A stretch of 35,225 bases of DNA. Origin: Devosia sp. (GTDB taxonomy: Bacteria > Pseudomonadota > Alphaproteobacteria > Rhizobiales > Devosiaceae). The position numbers and the translations under genes were made by a program. This document shows positions 21,812 through 29,951 of this stretch, piece after piece. Positions within the stretch are counted from its first letter, which is position 1; every line of letters begins with the position of its first letter. The notes beneath the pieces are model-generated. The model did no database searches, was not told the DNA's origin, and saw only the letters and a program-made list of their open reading frames with translations. The stretch spans positions 1-35,225 of the forward strand of contig JAHCJW010000018.1 of assembly GCA_026126125.1 (NCBI GenBank). Direction: 5' to 3'.

Positions 21812-22110
21812 CCGGAACTTTTGCCGACTATCTCGTCCAGGATGCCCGCCTCGTAATCCTGCGGGCGCTCGCCGATCAGGTCGATGGCCGGCTCAATGAG
21901 ACCATCCTGACCGCCGCCCTGGCGTCGTTCGGGCACAACCGCTCTCGGGACTGGGTGCGCCAGCAGCTCCGCCACCTTGCTGATGTCGGCGCCGTCGCCA
22001 TCACTGAGGCCGGTTCGATCATGATCGGCGAGCTGACCAGGCTTGGCTATGATCATGTTGGCCGGCGCGTCGTCATCGAGGGCGTGGCACGTCCCTCACC
22101 GGGGAAATAG
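21808..22110 (+). CDS. Winged-helix phage protein (Mu gp26-like)
   Basis: A 100-residue protein with a winged-helix pattern (ALADQVDGRLNETILTAALA, SRDWVRQQLRHLADVGAVAI). It fits the VpaChn25_0724 family, which occupies this place in Mu-like phages between gp25 and the small terminase. The role is unknown; DNA binding during packaging or late regulation is possible. It starts within the previous stop and ends three bases before the small terminase. Confidence 0.78.
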   Translation: MTGTFADYLVQDARLVILRALADQVDGRLNETILTAALASFGHNRSRDWVRQQLRHLADVGAVAITEAGSIMIGELTRLGYDHVGRRVVIEGVARPSPGK

Positions 22111-22112
22111 AA

Positions 22113-22712
22113 GTGAGCGCCCGTCGCGGCCGTGGCCGGCTCAATGCTTTCGATTTGCTCCCGGAAGAATGCGACCCGATCATCGCGCGGGCCGCCGAGG
22201 CGCTGCGCGATCGCGAGCGGACCCAGCTCGAGATCTACACCGCGTTTTACGACGCGTGCCAGACGCTCATGGCCGAAAGCCATGGCGAGCTGGTTTTCGA
22301 CATCCCGTCGAAATCGGCCTTTAACCGCTATTCAATCCGCCTTGCCACCATGACGCGGCGGATCGAGGAAACCCGCGAAATCGCCGCTTCCATCGCCTCG
22401 CGCTTCGATCCCGAGGCGTCCGACGATCTCACCCTGATCGCGGCCGAGGCCATCAAGACGCTGGTGTGGGAGGTTCTGACCTCGGCCGGGGAAAGCGGCA
22501 TCGATCCCAAGGGCGCCATGTCGCTGGCCAATGCCCTGCGCTCGGCCGTCCAGGCGCAGGGGCTTTCCACGCAACGCCGGCTCAAGATCGAGAAGGATTT
22601 TGCCGACAAGGCGACGGCAGCAGTGCAGACGGCGGCCAAGGCACGCGGCCTCAGCCAGGAAACGGCCCAGGACATTCTTTCCCAAATCCTCGGTGTCGAG
22701 GTGCCGAAGTGA
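22113..22712 (+). CDS. Small terminase subunit (DUF3486, Mu gp27-like)
   Basis: A 199-residue, mainly helical protein opening with a GTG start (SARRGRGRLNAFDLLPEECD). It matches the DUF3486/Mu gp27 family, the DNA-recognition subunit that brings phage DNA to the large terminase. The basic N-terminus and a helix-turn-helix region (GELVFDIPSKSAFNRYSIRL) agree with DNA binding, and the C-terminal helices probably form the ring. A zinc-ribbon gene overlaps its stop (GTGA). Confidence 0.82.
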   Translation: MSARRGRGRLNAFDLLPEECDPIIARAAEALRDRERTQLEIYTAFYDACQTLMAESHGELVFDIPSKSAFNRYSIRLATMTRRIEETREIAASIASRFDPEASDDLTLIAAEAIKTLVWEVLTSAGESGIDPKGAMSLANALRSAVQAQGLSTQRRLKIEKDFADKATAAVQTAAKARGLSQETAQDILSQILGVEVPK

Positions 22713-22987
22713 GGCCGATCCGCGCGTGTTCGTGCTGCCAGTGCGGGGCACCGATCCGGCTCACGCCGTTTCTCACCATCGCCGATGTCGTCGATTTGAC
22801 CGAGGGCCTTTGCAAACACTGCCTTCGGCTCGTCCCTCCAGATCGCCGGGATCTGTTTGGCGCGTGCCGTCTCGAGCAGCGCGTTCAACCGGGCCTTGAG
22901 CAGCTTGTCATGTTCCTGCGCGCCTGGGAGGCCGTCAAGATGAGTGTGCGGGAACGCGCGCCGCATATTTGCCGGAGGGTCGCGTGA
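22709..22987 (+). CDS. Zinc-ribbon phage protein, unknown
   Basis: A 92-residue protein from a GTG at 22709 that overlaps the small-terminase stop. CxxC pairs at Cys9-Cys12 (CCQCGAPI) and Cys35-Cys38 (GLCKHCLRL) form a probable zinc ribbon; the rest is helical and basic. It is coupled to the large terminase gene (GTGA overlap at 22984). A small zinc protein between the two terminase subunits is not part of the Mu layout; it may assist packaging, but nothing proves it. Confidence 0.6.
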   Translation: MRPIRACSCCQCGAPIRLTPFLTIADVVDLTEGLCKHCLRLVPPDRRDLFGACRLEQRVQPGLEQLVMFLRAWEAVKMSVRERAPHICRRVA

Positions 22988-24621
22988 CCGTCCCGATTAC
23001 AAAGCAACAATGGGAGGAAATGCGGCGCGAGGCCACCAGCGCCTTGCCAGCCGTCATTGCGGAAGTTGGGCTCCCCAAAGCCCTGCTGCCGTATCAGGCG
23101 CGCGCGGTAGCGCTGCTGGAATCGGTCTCGACCGAAGTCCTGTTCATCGAGAAGTCCCGTCGCATTGGCCTCACCTGGGCACTCGCGGCAGAAGCGGTGC
23201 TCCGAGCCGCCCGGCAAAAACGCGCTCGCGGGATGGACAGCATGTACATCTCGTACAACCGCGAGATGACGCTCGAATTTGTCGATGCATGCGCGATGTG
23301 GGCGCGTGCCTACAATCTGGCTGCAATGGAGTCCGAGGAGTTTTTGTTCGACGACAGCGATGAAACCGGCGACCGGTCCATCCAGTCTTTCCGAATCCGA
23401 TTTGCCTCCGGGTTCGAAATCGTGGCCCTCTCGTCTGCCCCCCGCACGCTGCGCGGTAAGCAGGGTCTGCTGATCATCGACGAAGCCGCCTTCATCGACA
23501 GCCTTAAGGAAACCCTCAAAGCCGGCCTCGCCTTCCTGATGTGGGGCGGGCAGGTGGTTGTCTGCTCGACCCACAATGGCACCGACAACGAATTCAACGT
23601 CCAGATTCAGGATATTCTGGCCGAGCGGTCGCCCTATGCGCATATGCGGATCGATCTGGACGAGGCGCTGCTCGACGGGCTCTATCAGCGCATCTGTCTT
23701 GTTCGTGGCATCGAGTGGACGCCCGAGCTGGAAGCAGAATGGCGCCAGAAGACCATCGATTTCTATCGGGACGCCGCCGACGAAGAGCTTTTCTGCATTC
23801 CTACCCAGGGCTCTGGCGCCTGGCTGACGACGCCGCTGATCGAATCCCGCATGACCTCGGACGGCCCGATCCTGCGCCTCGAGCTACCCGAGGACTATCT
23901 GCAACTGCCCGAGCAGCGCCAGAAACAGTTGATGGCGCCGTTCCTGGAAGAACTGGACGAGGCTCTGGCCCGCCTCGACAAGCGCAAGAGCCATGCGGCC
24001 GGCTTCGACTTCGGCCGCGTGCGCGACCTGTCCGTATTGCCCTTGCTCTCGATCGATAAGGTGCTCAACCGCAAGCTCGAGCTGACAATCGAAATGCGCC
24101 GCGTGCCTGGTCATGAACAGAAGCTCATCACCCGTCGCGTTTTGGAGCGCGCGCCGCGCCTGGTCGGCGCTGCCTTCGACGCGGTCGGCATGGGCTGGAC
24201 GGTGGCCGAAGACATGGGCCGCATTTTTGGCCTGCGGGAAACCGAGGAGGAGACAGGTCTTTGCTGGGCCATCAAGCTCTCGGAGAACTGGTATCGCCTG
24301 CATATGCCGCCGGTTAAAGCCGCATTTGAAGACGGCATTCTGGCGATCTCGAAAGACCTCGAGCATCTGACCGACCTGCGCATCGTCAAGGTCGTTCGCG
24401 GCACCCCGCGCGTTCCGGACGTTCGCACCGGCGATGAAGGCAAGAAACGCCATGGTGACTTCACCATTGGGCTGGCCCTCGCCTATTTCGCCAGCCGCAT
24501 GCAGTGGTTCGAATATGGCTATGTCGCGGTGAATGAGCTGGAGCGCCTCGGCCGCCCCTCTCTGTTTGAAGAACCTATGCGCGGCGGCATCGACCCCGAT
24601 TTTGATGAAGGACTATTCTGA
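22984..24621 (+). CDS. Large terminase subunit (Mu gp28-like)
   Basis: A 545-residue packaging motor. The ATPase half has a Walker A variant IEKSRRIGLTWA (residues 55-66) and Walker B LLIIDEAAFID. The RNase H-like nuclease half opens with Asp in AGFDFGRVRDLSVL, with further acidic residues in VGAAFDAVGMGW and KRHGDFTIGLALAY. This is the normal order and length for Mu gp28 relatives. GTG at 22984 is preferred because GGAGGG precedes it; a TTG five codons upstream is also in frame. It overlaps the portal gene by one base. Confidence 0.92.
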   Translation: MTVPITKQQWEEMRREATSALPAVIAEVGLPKALLPYQARAVALLESVSTEVLFIEKSRRIGLTWALAAEAVLRAARQKRARGMDSMYISYNREMTLEFVDACAMWARAYNLAAMESEEFLFDDSDETGDRSIQSFRIRFASGFEIVALSSAPRTLRGKQGLLIIDEAAFIDSLKETLKAGLAFLMWGGQVVVCSTHNGTDNEFNVQIQDILAERSPYAHMRIDLDEALLDGLYQRICLVRGIEWTPELEAEWRQKTIDFYRDAADEELFCIPTQGSGAWLTTPLIESRMTSDGPILRLELPEDYLQLPEQRQKQLMAPFLEELDEALARLDKRKSHAAGFDFGRVRDLSVLPLLSIDKVLNRKLELTIEMRRVPGHEQKLITRRVLERAPRLVGAAFDAVGMGWTVAEDMGRIFGLRETEEETGLCWAIKLSENWYRLHMPPVKAAFEDGILAISKDLEHLTDLRIVKVVRGTPRVPDVRTGDEGKKRHGDFTIGLALAYFASRMQWFEYGYVAVNELERLGRPSLFEEPMRGGIDPDFDEGLF

Positions 24622-26237
24622 TGGCGCGCTCGCCCCAGCTGCTCGATCATCTTGGCATGCCGGTCAATCTGGCCTCCCTACGCAAGCCAGTCGCCGCGCC
24701 GGCCGTGGGCGATGTCGTTTCGGTCTGGACGGAATCGGTCGCCTCGGGCCTCACCTCGCGTTCTCTGGCTCAAATCCTGAGCAGTGCCGCCCGAGGCTAT
24801 CCCGACCGCTTCTTTGGCCTTGCCGAAGACATGGAAGAGCGCGACCTCCATTATGGTTCGGTACTGGCCACCCGCAAGATGGCGGTGACCGGCGTCGAAC
24901 CCATCGTAGTGCCGGCGTCGAAGGATGCCGAGGATATGAAGCTCGCCGACGCTGTGCGTGAGCTGGTGACCGACCCGGTCTTTGCCGATGACTATGTTGC
25001 CGATCTGCTCGATGCGCTGGGCAAGGGCTACGCCCTCGTCGAAACCATCTGGGACCGATCGGGCAAAGAATGGCGGCCGAAGGGGTATGAGCGCAGAGAC
25101 CAGCGTCATTTCGTGCTCGACCAGGTCGACGGAAGAACTCTGCGGCGCAAGGTGCCTGGAAAGATCGACGGCGAGGACCTGCCGCCCTTTCAGTTCTCGA
25201 TCCATCACCCCAAGCGTAAATCCGGTCTTTCTGTTCGCGGCGGTCTCGCCCGTCTTGCCGCCTGGGCGTTTGTGTTCAAGTCGTACACGCTCAAGGACTG
25301 GATGGCCTTTATCGAGGTCTATGGCATGCCGCTGCGCCTCGGCCGTTTCGGTCGCGATGCCAGCGACGATGACAAGCGCGTGCTGTTACGCGCCGTGCGC
25401 GACCTCTCCAGCGATGCTGCCGCCATCGTGCCTCAAGGCATGGATATCGAGTTCATCGAGAGCAAGGGTGCCACCGGTAATGCCGTTTTCGACGGCATGG
25501 CGGGCTATCTCGACCGGCAAATCTCGAAGGGCGTCCTCGGCCAGACGATGACCACGGACGATGGCTCGTCGTTGTCTCAGGCCAAAATTCACGAAGGGGT
25601 GCGCATCGACATCGCCCGCAGCGACGGGCGCCAGATTGCCACCACGGCCAATCGCGATCTTGTCCGGCCCTTCGTCGATCTCAACTTTGGGCCGCGCGAT
25701 CGCTACCCCACCGTGGTCTGGCCGATCACCGAAAGCGAGGACATCAACATCCTCTCGGAGGTTGTCGAGCGGTCGGTGCGGATGGGCGTGCAAATTTCGG
25801 CCGATGAGTATCGCGAGCGGATCGGGTTCGGGGCTCCCGAGACCGGGGCCGCCGTCCTCGTCGCCGCGCCGCCGGCGTCGATCAGCCGGCCAGGAGAGCC
25901 GCCTGTTGATCACGATGCCGAGCTCGAAAATGAAGACGAAGCCCAGGCCCGGTTCTGCGGCCATTGCTGCGGCTATCACACCTCGACGGCGGCCGCCCAG
26001 GACGCCCATGGCGAGCTTGATGGGCTGGTTGAAGATGCGTTGAAGGACTGGCAACAGGACCTTGAACCGCTCATCGCGCCGATCCGCGCTTTGTTCGAAC
26101 GGGCACAATCCTATCAGCAGCTGCTGGCGGGTCTCGAAGACCTCGAGGCAAAGCTCGATAGCGGTCCGCTGGCCGATCGCCTGGCCAAGCTGATGATGAA
26201 GGCGCGGGGCCTCGGAGACACCGGCGAGGCCAATTGA
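24621..26237 (+). CDS. Portal protein (DUF935, Mu gp29-like)
   Basis: A 538-residue protein of the DUF935 family, forming the dodecameric ring through which DNA enters the head. Recognisable stretches are LAEDMEERDLHYGSVLATRK near the N-terminus, DLLDALGKGYALVETIWDRS, the IEVYGMPLRLGRFGRDASDD core and the late TVVWPITESEDINILSEVVE. A CxxC motif (RFCGHCCGYH) near residue 453 is followed by a helical C-terminus. It lies between the large terminase and the gp30-like gene, as in Mu. Confidence 0.9.
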   Translation: MARSPQLLDHLGMPVNLASLRKPVAAPAVGDVVSVWTESVASGLTSRSLAQILSSAARGYPDRFFGLAEDMEERDLHYGSVLATRKMAVTGVEPIVVPASKDAEDMKLADAVRELVTDPVFADDYVADLLDALGKGYALVETIWDRSGKEWRPKGYERRDQRHFVLDQVDGRTLRRKVPGKIDGEDLPPFQFSIHHPKRKSGLSVRGGLARLAAWAFVFKSYTLKDWMAFIEVYGMPLRLGRFGRDASDDDKRVLLRAVRDLSSDAAAIVPQGMDIEFIESKGATGNAVFDGMAGYLDRQISKGVLGQTMTTDDGSSLSQAKIHEGVRIDIARSDGRQIATTANRDLVRPFVDLNFGPRDRYPTVVWPITESEDINILSEVVERSVRMGVQISADEYRERIGFGAPETGAAVLVAAPPASISRPGEPPVDHDAELENEDEAQARFCGHCCGYHTSTAAAQDAHGELDGLVEDALKDWQQDLEPLIAPIRALFERAQSYQQLLAGLEDLEAKLDSGPLADRLAKLMMKARGLGDTGEAN

Positions 26238-27445
26238 TGGTCGAGGTTCCGGAAGTCTTCAAAACCGCGCCGGCCGAGGTCAAGCGATACTTCGAGGCCA
26301 AGCGCAGCCAGCCCAGCTTCGATTGGCGCGACCTCGCCCCAGAAGAACATGCCTTTTCCTTCACCGTCGCAAAATCGGCGGGCTACGATGTGCTCGACGA
26401 TATCCGGGCGGCAGTCGATAGCGCCATCACCCATCGCGTGCCCTTCGAGCAATTCCAGCAGAACCTGACGCCGATCCTCCAGGCGAAAGGCTGGTGGGGC
26501 AGCACCAAGGCCGTCGACCCGCAGACCGGCGAAACGGTCGACGTGCAGTTGGGCAGTCCTCGCCGGCTGCGCACCATCTATTGGGCCAATACGATGACGG
26601 CGCACGCGGCCGGCGAATGGGACCGGACCCAGCGCAACAAACGCTTCCTGCCCTTCCTCGTCTACACGCGCAGCACCGCCGAGAACAAACGGCCAGAGCA
26701 TGAGGGCTGGGTTGGGATCGTCCTGCCGGTCGATCATCCTTTCTGGGATACGCATTACCCGCCCAATGGCTGGCTCTGCAAATGCGGCGTTCGGCAGATC
26801 TCGCGCGCCGAGGCGGAGCGGCTTGGCTATCGACCAGACCAGAAGGTTATCGAGATCAAGACCTGGCGCTGGTACAATAAGCGCACCGGCGAGTGGCACG
26901 AGGTGCCGGAAGGCGTCGATCCGGGCTGGGCGAACAATCCGGGCAAGAACCGGGCCGCGAACGCATCGCGGTTCCTCTACGATCAACTGGCGGCGATGCC
27001 GACGCATCGTCAGGCTGTTGCCATCGAGGACATCGTCGGCTCGCCCGTACTGAAGGCCATGGCGGATGGCAAAATGGCCAAGGGCAGCTTTGTGCCCATT
27101 GCCCAAATGCCGGAGCCGGCAGTCTCGGCCTTCGAGGCATCCACGCCCTTGGTTCGCCTGTCCTCCGACAGCGTCCAGCACATCATCTCCGAATATCCCG
27201 AGCGGGCGCTTCATGTCGCCGATTTGCGCCAGGCGCTTTCCGTGGTGCTGCGGCCCGAGGCGATCATCCAGGGCGACCGGGCCGCGGTGATGATGGGCGC
27301 GGCGGCCGGCGTCTGGTGGAGGGTGGTGGTAAAGCCCGCAAAGGACGGCGAGCAATGGTGGCTCACCAGCTTCCATCGCAAAAGCGAGAAGGAAGCATTG
27401 CGGGCAATTCGGCGTGCCAGGGAAAACGGAAAGCTGTTGGAGTGA
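26237..27445 (+). CDS. Head morphogenesis protein gpF/gp30-like with PBECR-type C-terminus
   Basis: A 402-residue minor head protein. Residues 40-190 form the phage Mu F domain, including the conserved RTIYWANTMTAHAAGEWDRT, the GWVGIVLPVDHPFWDTHYPP block and the WLCKCGVRQ cysteine motif. Residues about 300-402 form a separate domain (SSDSVQHIISEYPE, VWWRVVVKPAKDGEQWWLTS, FHRK) resembling the PBECR group of phage-borne barnase/EndoU/RelE-like nucleases that is often fused to this protein. Such a domain may be injected with the DNA and act in the new host; activity is inferred. ATG 26237 overlaps the portal stop. Confidence 0.88.
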   Translation: MVEVPEVFKTAPAEVKRYFEAKRSQPSFDWRDLAPEEHAFSFTVAKSAGYDVLDDIRAAVDSAITHRVPFEQFQQNLTPILQAKGWWGSTKAVDPQTGETVDVQLGSPRRLRTIYWANTMTAHAAGEWDRTQRNKRFLPFLVYTRSTAENKRPEHEGWVGIVLPVDHPFWDTHYPPNGWLCKCGVRQISRAEAERLGYRPDQKVIEIKTWRWYNKRTGEWHEVPEGVDPGWANNPGKNRAANASRFLYDQLAAMPTHRQAVAIEDIVGSPVLKAMADGKMAKGSFVPIAQMPEPAVSAFEASTPLVRLSSDSVQHIISEYPERALHVADLRQALSVVLRPEAIIQGDRAAVMMGAAAGVWWRVVVKPAKDGEQWWLTSFHRKSEKEALRAIRRARENGKLLE

Positions 27446-27564
27446 AGAGGCGCGGAGGGGCGTCAATCCCTCACGGGTCCGGTAACCGTCCCGGTCGAAC
27501 TGGCTCGCGCCTGCTATCAATATCGGTCATGGTGCGGCGGAGTGCAAGAAGGGTTGAACAGGAC

Positions 27565-27996
27565 ATGAAACGATCAGTGGCGACGGCCGTATTTGTATTG
27601 CTTGGTGTGGCGGCTGTTCAGGCAGACGCCCGTACCGACAGCCTCGCTCTGCTCAATGTGTCGATCGAGGCAAGCAACAAGCTGGCCCCCGCCGTGGAGA
27701 ATTGGGATCAGGTCGCATCAAAAGGCATGGAGGCTGTGCTGCGATCCGATGTGCTTGAGCCGTTGGAAGCCGCCAACAGTGCCTGGTTCGATGCTGGCAT
27801 GAAGTTCGGCGGCGGCGATGACAACCCGTATCGTCGCTACATGGCCTGCAACCAGGGCGCCGACGCACTTCGCCTGCAGGCCATACAGTTGATCCATTTC
27901 CATGCGGGACGGTGGACCGCAGACAAAGTTACCTTTGAGCACGTCGAGCCCGCCATGGCGAAGCTGGACGAGTGCCTGACGGCTTTGAAGGAATAG
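27565..27996 (+). CDS. Secreted cargo protein of unknown function
   Basis: A 143-residue protein with an N-terminal signal peptide (MKRSVATAVFVLLGVAAVQA), so it is exported. The mature chain is helical and acidic with two cysteines (YMACNQGAD and LDECLTAL) that could form a disulfide. No family is recognised. It has 119 bases before it and 202 after, unlike its tightly packed neighbours, and interrupts the usual gp30-to-protease order. These are marks of a moron, an extra gene expressed from the prophage for the host's benefit. No good promoter was identified upstream. Confidence 0.7.
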   Translation: MKRSVATAVFVLLGVAAVQADARTDSLALLNVSIEASNKLAPAVENWDQVASKGMEAVLRSDVLEPLEAANSAWFDAGMKFGGGDDNPYRRYMACNQGADALRLQAIQLIHFHAGRWTADKVTFEHVEPAMAKLDECLTALKE

Positions 27997-28144
27997 CGCG
28001 CCACAGGCCGCCAGAGAGCCTTTGCGGCCACCAATGTCACGCAGGGGGCGATTCTCGCCTTCTGCCCCGTTTAAAACCCCTTTAATGGCGCGGATAACGT
28101 CCGGCGCCGGGGTGCATCCTGACAATGGCGGAAAGTTGCACTGG

Positions 28145-28176
28145 GTCTGACAAGGGTCAGACGGGATCATATCCCG
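28145..28176. promoter_or_regulatory. Paired inverted repeats before the protease gene
   Basis: Two adjoining perfect inverted repeats share a base: GTCTGAC with GTCAGAC (28145-28151, 28156-28162, 4-base loop) and CGGGAT with ATCCCG (28162-28167, 28171-28176, 3-base loop). They end 22 bases before the protease ATG. No T-run follows, so a regulator site or an mRNA 5' structure is likelier than a terminator. Confidence 0.45.
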
Positions 28177-28198
28177 GTGCGCATCCATGTTGTCGCCC

Positions 28199-29254
28199 AT
28201 GACGACGCGCACCGCAACCACCGATTTGTTCACCGATCTTGCCGCCGAAAGCGGACAGGCCCCCGACTGGGTGCAGCTGCTTCCGGCTGGGCCGGAGATT
28301 GTTGCACGCGACGGCCGGCGCTGGACGTTCGAGCCGCAGACCATCCTCAACGCCTTCACAGCCAATCGCGGCCCGCTGGTCATCGACTACGAGCATGGCC
28401 AGGATCATCTGGCGACGGCGGGCGTCAAGGCGCCGGCCGCTGGCTGGATTACGGCCATGGAAGCCCGCGACGGCGCCATCTGGGGCAAGGTCGAATGGAC
28501 CGCCACGGCCGCCCGCGAAATCGTCGAGCGCGCCTATCGCTTCCTCTCCCCCTCCATGCGCCACACCAAAAATGGCGTGCTGACCCGTCTCCAGGGCGCC
28601 GGCCTCGTCAATCGTCCGGCCCTCGAAATGACGGCTCTCAGCCGTGAAGAACACTCCCACCAAAAGGAACCTTTGATGACCCTCAAGGCCATCGCCACGG
28701 CCCTTGGCCTGGCAGACAGCGCCGGCGAGGCTGCAGTTCTTGCGGCCATCGCCGGGCGCGACACCGAGCGCGAGACCCTGTGCTCCGCCCTCGCCATCGA
28801 TGTGGCGTCGGATACGGCGGCGCTGACCACTGCAGTGACCACATTGGTCAATGACCACAAGACCGCTCTGGCGCGCGCCGAGGACACCTCCGAGCTGGAA
28901 ACCCTCCGCACCTCGCTCGCCAGCATCCAGGCTGATCGTCTCACCGAGAAGATCGAGAAGGCGCTGGATGACGCGCAGGCTGCCGGCAAGATCACACCGG
29001 CCAGCCGTGGCGATTATCTGGCCATGTGCCAGGTCGAGGGTGGACTGGGCCGCTTCGAAAGCCTCGTCAAGACTTTGCCGGTCATTGGTGAGCCGAGCGG
29101 CATCGGCAACACAAGCCCCGCCACCGACGATGCTGCCGAGCCAGATTCCGTCGCGCTGGCCGCCGCCGCCCGCAAATACCAGGACGAACAGGCCGCCCTG
29201 GGCATCCATATCTCGACCGCCCAGGCGGTCCTGCATGTGAGGGACACGAAGTGA
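28199..29254 (+). CDS. Head maturation protease with scaffold (Mu gpI-like)
   Basis: A 351-residue protein. The first 145 or so residues are the Mu gpI protease domain, with the pattern RRWTFEPQTILNAF, then PLVIDYEHGQ, GWITAMEARDGAIWGKVEW and YRFLSPSMRHTKNG. The remainder is coiled coil and acidic, as in a scaffold. The protease trims scaffold and head proteins during capsid assembly. ATG 28199 is chosen; an ATG four codons upstream is also in frame. A nested start at 28676 would make the scaffold alone. Its stop overlaps the DUF2190 gene (GTGA). Confidence 0.88.
   Translation: MTTRTATTDLFTDLAAESGQAPDWVQLLPAGPEIVARDGRRWTFEPQTILNAFTANRGPLVIDYEHGQDHLATAGVKAPAAGWITAMEARDGAIWGKVEWTATAAREIVERAYRFLSPSMRHTKNGVLTRLQGAGLVNRPALEMTALSREEHSHQKEPLMTLKAIATALGLADSAGEAAVLAAIAGRDTERETLCSALAIDVASDTAALTTAVTTLVNDHKTALARAEDTSELETLRTSLASIQADRLTEKIEKALDDAQAAGKITPASRGDYLAMCQVEGGLGRFESLVKTLPVIGEPSGIGNTSPATDDAAEPDSVALAAAARKYQDEQAALGIHISTAQAVLHVRDTK
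28676..29254 (+). CDS. Nested scaffold protein (Mu gpZ-like)
   Basis: Inside the protease gene, in the same frame, ATG 28676 follows AAAAGGAACCTTTG, a good ribosome-binding site. The 192-residue product (opening MTLKAIATALGLADSAGEAA) is exactly the helical scaffold part. In Mu, gene Z is likewise translated from within gene I, giving free scaffold in excess over protease. The nested start is seen in the sequence; its use is inferred from Mu. Confidence 0.65.
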   Translation: MTLKAIATALGLADSAGEAAVLAAIAGRDTERETLCSALAIDVASDTAALTTAVTTLVNDHKTALARAEDTSELETLRTSLASIQADRLTEKIEKALDDAQAAGKITPASRGDYLAMCQVEGGLGRFESLVKTLPVIGEPSGIGNTSPATDDAAEPDSVALAAAARKYQDEQAALGIHISTAQAVLHVRDTK

Positions 29255-29643
29255 CCAGCTACACCCCGACACTCACAAAATCCTATCGCGTTGCCAGCGC
29301 CATTGCCGGCTATCTGATCGTGGCCGCTTCTGCCACCGACAAGGTGGTCGAAGTGGCAAACAGCGCCACCGATCCTCTGCTCGGCGCCGCTGGCTCCATG
29401 GGTGCCCCCGAGGGCGGCCTTGTCGATGTCGATCTTGCCGGCATTGGCGAGGTCCGGATCGGCGGCGATGTCGATTTCGGCGATCCTCTGACCTCCGACG
29501 CCAATGGCAAGGCGGTCAAGGCCGTCCCGGTTGCCGGATCGGTGGTGCGCATCATCGGCTTTGCCCAGGCCGACGGCGCCGATGGCGATATCGCGCCCTA
29601 TCTCATCGCCCCCGGCGTCCTCGCCACTCCGGCCGCTGGCTGA
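29251..29643 (+). CDS. DUF2190 family capsid decoration-like protein
   Basis: A 130-residue beta-rich protein with a GTG start that overlaps the protease stop. It opens TSYTPTLTKSYRVASAIAGY and contains the glycine-rich DUF2190 pattern GLVDVDLAGIGEVRIGGDVD, then FGDPLTSDANGKAV. DUF2190 proteins lie next to the capsid gene in many phages and resemble head-decoration or stabilising proteins. It is intact, and the capsid start follows after 38 bases. Confidence 0.82.
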   Translation: MTSYTPTLTKSYRVASAIAGYLIVAASATDKVVEVANSATDPLLGAAGSMGAPEGGLVDVDLAGIGEVRIGGDVDFGDPLTSDANGKAVKAVPVAGSVVRIIGFAQADGADGDIAPYLIAPGVLATPAAG

Positions 29644-29681
29644 CAGCGACCGCTTCCCCTCATTTTCGAAGGAATTTCTTG

Positions 29682-29951
29682 ATGGCGACCAATCGCCCGT
29701 TTCCCATCGACGCGACACTGACTGCGGTCGCCATCGCCTATCGCAATCCCGCGCATGCGCTGATCTATCGCCGTGCGCTGCCGCCCCTGCAGGTGCTGTC
29801 CGAACAGTTCAAGTGGAACGAGTTCCCGATCGGCGAGGCCTTCACCGTCCCCGAACTGGAAGTGGGCCGCAAGGGTCGCCCTGGTCAGGTCGAGTTCACA
29901 GCCGAAGAGCGCGACAGCTCGGTACCCGCGTCGGTTCGACCGGCGATGTAA
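29682..29951 (+). pseudogene. Major capsid protein, truncated after codon 81
   Basis: ATG 29682 follows GAAGGAAT. The first 81 residues (opening MATNRPFPIDATLTAVAIAY, later VGRKGRPGQVEFTAEERDSS) are the N-terminus of a Mu-like major head protein, normally about 300 residues or more. After Val81 the frame continues for eight unrelated codons (PASVRPAM) to TAA at 29949-29951. From about 29924 another frame encodes the C-terminal part of a tail protein. The rest of the capsid gene is therefore deleted, not merely frameshifted. The fragment lacks the HK97-type core and cannot form a shell. Confidence 0.85.

Noticed and set aside
29504-29923. Reading the tail-protein fragment as one ORF from 29504
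   Set aside because: Upstream of 29924 this frame is a shadow of the DUF2190 and capsid genes; tail-like sequence begins only at the junction.
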